Source: Herbaspirillum sp. WKF16
GTDB taxonomy: Bacteria > Pseudomonadota > Gammaproteobacteria > Burkholderiales > Burkholderiaceae_D
Reading direction: 5' to 3'
Length of the DNA: 64,000 nt
NCBI RefSeq assembly: GCF_028993615.1
Contig: NZ_CP118632.1
Coordinates: 62,001 to 126,000 of the forward strand
This document shows, one piece after another, positions 60,976 to 64,000 of this stretch (position 1 is its first letter; each line of letters opens with the position of its first letter). The translations under genes and the position numbers were made by a program. Under the pieces are notes generated by a model. It searched no databases and had not been told where the DNA came from. It worked only from the letters and a program-made list of their open reading frames with translations.

Positions 60976-63273
60976 TTAATCAATAGGTGCTAACTTTACC
61001 AGCAAAATTACTATTTTTGCGCCTCTACCGTCCGTGCGATTCTGGATATCGATCCTTCCGCCGTGTTCTTCCACGATTTTCTTGACCATGGCCAGCCCCA
61101 GGCCGGTGCCGCGCGGCTTGGAGGTGACGTAGGGTTCGAAGGCGCGCGCCAGCACCTTGGCCGAGAAGCCGGGGCCATTGTCGATGATGGACAGGCGCAC
61201 TGCAGGCTGGCGCGCGCCGCCGCCGCCGGCGATCTCGATCTGTTCGGTGAGCACGTCGATGCGCGGCGCCACGCCGCCCTGCTGGCTCTCGTCGCCGACG
61301 GCGTCCTGGGCATTCTGCAGCAGGTTATGGATGACCTGGCGCATCTGGGTGGCGTCGCCCAGGATCTTGGTCATGCCCGGCGCCAGGCGCGGCTGGATCG
61401 CGTCGCGCCCGTCGCCGGCCAGGTAGAGGTTGAGGATCTCCTCGATCAGCGCGTTGAGGTCCAGCGCCACCGGCTTGGCCGGCGGGGTCCTGGCGTAGTC
61501 GCGGAAATCATCGACCATGCGCTTCATGGCCGTGACCTGGTTGACGATGGTGGTGGTGCCGCGATCCAGGATCGCCGCGTCGGCCGGCATCAGCTTGTCC
61601 GAGAGACGGTGCTGCAGACGCTCGGCCGACAGCTGGATGGGCGTCAGCGGGTTCTTGATCTCATGGGCCAGGCGGCGCGCCACCTCGCCCCAGGCGATCG
61701 AGCGCTGGGCCGAGATGACGTTGCTGATGTCGTCGAACACCACCACGTAGCCCACGCCGCTTTCCACCGGCAGGTGCGAGCCGCGCGCGAACAGGGTCAG
61801 CTTGTCGTGGTCGGGCTTGCCGCCGCCGCCCAGGCCGTCCTCGCCATCGGCTTGCATGCCGGGCTGGCGCGGCAGCTCGATCTGGCGCTGCCAGTGCAGG
61901 CCGTCGTGCGGCGCGCCGGCGCTTTGCTGGGCGCGCTGCTCGGAGAAGGCGCGGATGATGGCCTGGGCAAACAGCGCCTGGCCGTCGATGGTCTGCAGCG
62001 GCGTGCCGATGTCGCGCGAGAAGTCGTAGTCCAGGATGCGCCGCACCGAGTCGTTGCTGCTGACGATGTTGAACTGGTCGTCCAGCACCAGCACGCCGGC
62101 CGACATGTTGGCCAGCACCGACTCCAGGTAGGCCTTGGCGTTTTCCAGCTCGGCGCGGTTCTTCTCGACCGAGGTGCGCGCCTCCAGCAGCTGGCGCGTC
62201 ATGGTGTTGAAGGATTGCGTGAGCGTGCCCAGTTCGTCGGAGGTGCTGACGATGGGACGCGGCGACAGGTTGCCCTCGGCCACCGCCTTGGTGCCCTCGG
62301 CCAGCAGCAGCAGCGGCTTGGCCAGGTCGCTGGCGATCAGGAAGGCGCTGGCGATGGCCGCGAAGATGGCCAGCAGCAGCGTCAGCGTCAGGGTCACCAG
62401 GTAGATCTTGCGCAAACCCGAGCGCGACACCGAGCGTTGCTGGTATTCGCTGTAGGCCTGGCGCAAGGTCTCGGCATTGGTGGCCAGGTAGTCCGGCACC
62501 GGCTGCAGCAGCTGCAGGTAGCGGCTGTCGTTCTGCAGGGAGAGGCCGCGGCTGCTGGCCGGGATCAGCACCACCACGTGCAGCCGCAGGTTGGCGTCGG
62601 AGTCGGACTCGCCACCGGGCGGGCGCGAGTCGTCGCTCTCCACCGCCGCGAAGGCGCGCGAGATGCGCGCCTGGCGCAGCGCCTGGGCGTTCGGCAGCAC
62701 CGGCGTGAGCGAGCCGATGCTGCCGCCCACGGCCGACAGCACCTGGCCGTTGCCGTTGACGATGGTGATCTCCATGTTCTGGTCGCGCAGGCGCGAGAGG
62801 TAGGTCACCTGCTCGGACTCGCTCATGTCCGACAGCTCCTGGGCCATGCTGCGCGCGCGCGAGGAGAGATCCGACAGCGACGAATCGAGCGCGTTGCGGC
62901 CCAGGTTCAGGCCCGACTCCAGCGCCGCTTCCATGCGCACGTCGAACCATGATTCGATCGATCGCGTCACGAACTGCACCGACATCAGGTAGATCACCGC
63001 CCCCGGCAGGATGCCGATGAGCGCGAACATCAGCACCAGCCGCGCCAGCAGCTTGGAGCCGAACTTGCCGCGCCGATAACGTTTGTAAAGGCGCGTGAGC
63101 AGCAGCAGCACCAGGCACAGCAGCGAGATCGCGGCCAGGCCGTTGAGGAACAGCAGCCAGGGATAGTGCTGTTCGAACAGGGCGGAGTTTTCGGAAGCCG
63201 AGGCCAGCAGGAACAGCAGGATGCTGATGACGCCCCCGCCGACCACCAGCAGATAGCGTAAGGTGCGGCTCAT
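60976..63273 (-). CDS. NtrY-like membrane sensor histidine kinase
   Basis: A 765-residue kinase. There are three N-terminal membrane segments (about 7-26, 38-60, 75-98), a periplasmic domain (about 100-285) and TM4 (about 288-315). HAMP (about 317-370), PAS (about 380-480), HisKA with His537 (RRLAHEIKNPLTPIQ) and HATPase motifs NLLQNAQDAV, DNGPGF and GTGLGLAMVKKI follow. The layout matches NtrY, linked to nitrogen, redox or envelope state in proteobacteria. Its start overlaps the DUF4390 stop (ATGA). Its presumed partner is the regulator at 60088. Confidence 0.92.
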   Translation of the reverse strand: MSRTLRYLLVVGGGVISILLFLLASASENSALFEQHYPWLLFLNGLAAISLLCLVLLLLTRLYKRYRRGKFGSKLLARLVLMFALIGILPGAVIYLMSVQFVTRSIESWFDVRMEAALESGLNLGRNALDSSLSDLSSRARSMAQELSDMSESEQVTYLSRLRDQNMEITIVNGNGQVLSAVGGSIGSLTPVLPNAQALRQARISRAFAAVESDDSRPPGGESDSDANLRLHVVVLIPASSRGLSLQNDSRYLQLLQPVPDYLATNAETLRQAYSEYQQRSVSRSGLRKIYLVTLTLTLLLAIFAAIASAFLIASDLAKPLLLLAEGTKAVAEGNLSPRPIVSTSDELGTLTQSFNTMTRQLLEARTSVEKNRAELENAKAYLESVLANMSAGVLVLDDQFNIVSSNDSVRRILDYDFSRDIGTPLQTIDGQALFAQAIIRAFSEQRAQQSAGAPHDGLHWQRQIELPRQPGMQADGEDGLGGGGKPDHDKLTLFARGSHLPVESGVGYVVVFDDISNVISAQRSIAWGEVARRLAHEIKNPLTPIQLSAERLQHRLSDKLMPADAAILDRGTTTIVNQVTAMKRMVDDFRDYARTPPAKPVALDLNALIEEILNLYLAGDGRDAIQPRLAPGMTKILGDATQMRQVIHNLLQNAQDAVGDESQQGGVAPRIDVLTEQIEIAGGGGARQPAVRLSIIDNGPGFSAKVLARAFEPYVTSKPRGTGLGLAMVKKIVEEHGGRIDIQNRTDGRGAKIVILLVKLAPID

Positions 63274-63923
63274 TCGGGTTTGTAGTTGAATTCGATCCAG
63301 TCGGAGGACAGGCGCCAGTCGCTGTTGTTGAGCGCGTTCACCTGGAACGGCTTGGGCAGCTGCGCCACGTCCAGGCGCATGCGCACGCCGACGGTGTAGA
63401 CGTCGCCGGCCTTGAGCGTGCCGTTGTCGGCGATGATCCAGCGCGGCGGACGGCGGATCAGCGCCATCGCGTCTTCCAGGTTGGAGAAGCTCTGCTGCAG
63501 CTGGCCGCTGATGGCGGTGTGGTACTGGCGGGTCAGCACGTTGTAGGAGATGCGCACGGTGCGCGCGGCCGACACGCTGCTCTCGTCGAACCAGTACCAG
63601 CGGCGCCGCGTCATCTGCACCTCGGTCGTGAAGTACAGCGGCACGCCGCGCGAGAGCGCATCCTCCAGGCCGCGGTTGAGCTCGAAGGAATAGGCCAGCG
63701 CCAGGCGATAGCCCTCATCGCTGGCTTCGATCGAGGCCTGGGAGATCGTGATCTCGGCGGCATGCGTCGGCGCTGCGCCGGCGCATGCCAGCACGAGCGC
63801 CAGCACGACCTGGCGCAACCAGAACGCGAGGCGGGCGAATCGTCGTGGATGAGCGCCGCTGGAGGCCTGGCGCGGACCGGATGGCAAGCTGGAGGGGAGG
63901 AGGGCCGATTGCGTCAAATTCAT
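63270..63923 (-). CDS. DUF4390 exported protein
   Basis: A 217-residue protein. The basic lead and signal peptide (about 33-56; LRQVVLALVLACAGAAPTHA) precede a beta-rich domain (RLALAYSFELNRGLEDALSRG, RRRWYWFDESSV, YNVLTRQYHTAISGQ, WIEFNYKPE). DUF4390 genes usually sit between rsmB and ntrY in betaproteobacteria. It overlaps both neighbours by ATGA, so it is co-translated. The role is probably linked to the sensor kinase. Confidence 0.88.
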   Translation of the reverse strand: MNLTQSALLPSSLPSGPRQASSGAHPRRFARLAFWLRQVVLALVLACAGAAPTHAAEITISQASIEASDEGYRLALAYSFELNRGLEDALSRGVPLYFTTEVQMTRRRWYWFDESSVSAARTVRISYNVLTRQYHTAISGQLQQSFSNLEDAMALIRRPPRWIIADNGTLKAGDVYTVGVRMRLDVAQLPKPFQVNALNNSDWRLSSDWIEFNYKPE

Positions 63924-64000
63924 GCACCAGTTTTTTGGAACAGCGCGTAAAACAGGCCATCATGGTCGGTTTCTGCGCTGGCAGTCGGCAACAGTTGACC
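63920..64000 (-). CDS. rsmB: RsmB (16S rRNA m5C967 methyltransferase), C-terminal part
   Basis: Only the last 26 residues are in the window: GQLLPTASAETDHDGLFYAL then FQKTGA, the typical RsmB/Sun C-terminal end (LLP...DGFFYALLxK). Its stop overlaps the DUF4390 start by ATGA. Identification relies on this tail and on the known rsmB-DUF4390-ntrY order. Confidence 0.75.
   Translation of the reverse strand, partial: GQLLPTASAETDHDGLFYALFQKTGA

Noticed and set aside
1..64000. CRISPR arrays, tRNA, rRNA, transposases, phage genes
   Set aside because: No regularly spaced repeats, cloverleaf-like sequences or recognisable mobile-element proteins were seen on either strand.

Overview
The window is GC-rich, tightly packed bacterial chromosome. 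Several things point to a betaproteobacterium of the order Burkholderiales, probably Oxalobacteraceae (Herbaspirillum-like). These are the rsmB - DUF4390 - ntrY-like - ntrX-like gene order at the right end, DUF3567 and DUF4148 proteins, and many LysR/HxlR regulators divergent from transporters. The genus is inferred, not shown. No rRNA, tRNA, CRISPR array, transposase or phage gene was seen.

Layout. 1-2.9 kb: an HxlR regulator cut by the window edge, a divergent beta-class glutathione transferase, and an isolated AlbA_2-type ATP-binding protein. 2.9-13.9 kb: an iron region, all on the minus strand. It holds two TonB-dependent receptors with N-terminal signalling (STN) domains, two FecR anti-sigma factors, two FecI-type sigma factors, a DUF2325 protein, and a PepSY membrane protein overlapping a 60-residue membrane protein. 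Four Fur-box-like sites lie in this region. Siderophore biosynthesis genes are absent, so the region looks like import of foreign siderophores. 14-31 kb: general metabolism and regulation. It includes two MFS exporters each divergent from a LysR gene, a CoA-transferase with its LysR, a FUSC pump, an MscS channel, a DUF4148 protein, a glutamine-amidotransferase-like protein, a chemoreceptor and an M20 amidohydrolase. 31-42.4 kb: a LysR gene, a Fur-regulated feoA-feoB-small Cys protein operon, then a one-direction cluster of an RraA-family aldolase/decarboxylase, an aminotransferase, a complete polar amino acid ABC transporter and a chemoreceptor. 42.4-50.2 kb: an HxlR/MFS divergent pair with two matching operators, threonine dehydratase, small unknown proteins, a flavin reductase, a LysR/NmrA pair and Ogt. 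50.2-55 kb: a nitrate/sulfonate/taurine-type ABC operon with three tandem paralogous substrate-binding proteins but one ATPase and one permease. 55.5-64 kb: Kup potassium transporter, EamA exporter, TrmB-like methyltransferase, DUF3567, and the ntrX-like/ntrY-like/DUF4390/rsmB block.

How the genes work together. The iron genes form a two-level circuit: Fur controls the sigma factors, and receptor occupancy is passed through FecR to the sigma factors. A 26-bp block upstream of both receptor genes may be the shared sigma-factor promoter. The 35.5-42.4 kb cluster reads as sense, import, transaminate and cleave a small amino acid. The RraA/aminotransferase pair makes 4-hydroxy-4-substituted glutamates, or simply aspartate/oxaloacetate, the leading substrate guesses. 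The most unusual items are this cluster, the triplicated binding-protein operon, and an NtrX-like regulator that lacks the AAA+ domain. Several divergent gene pairs also carry clear palindromic operators.
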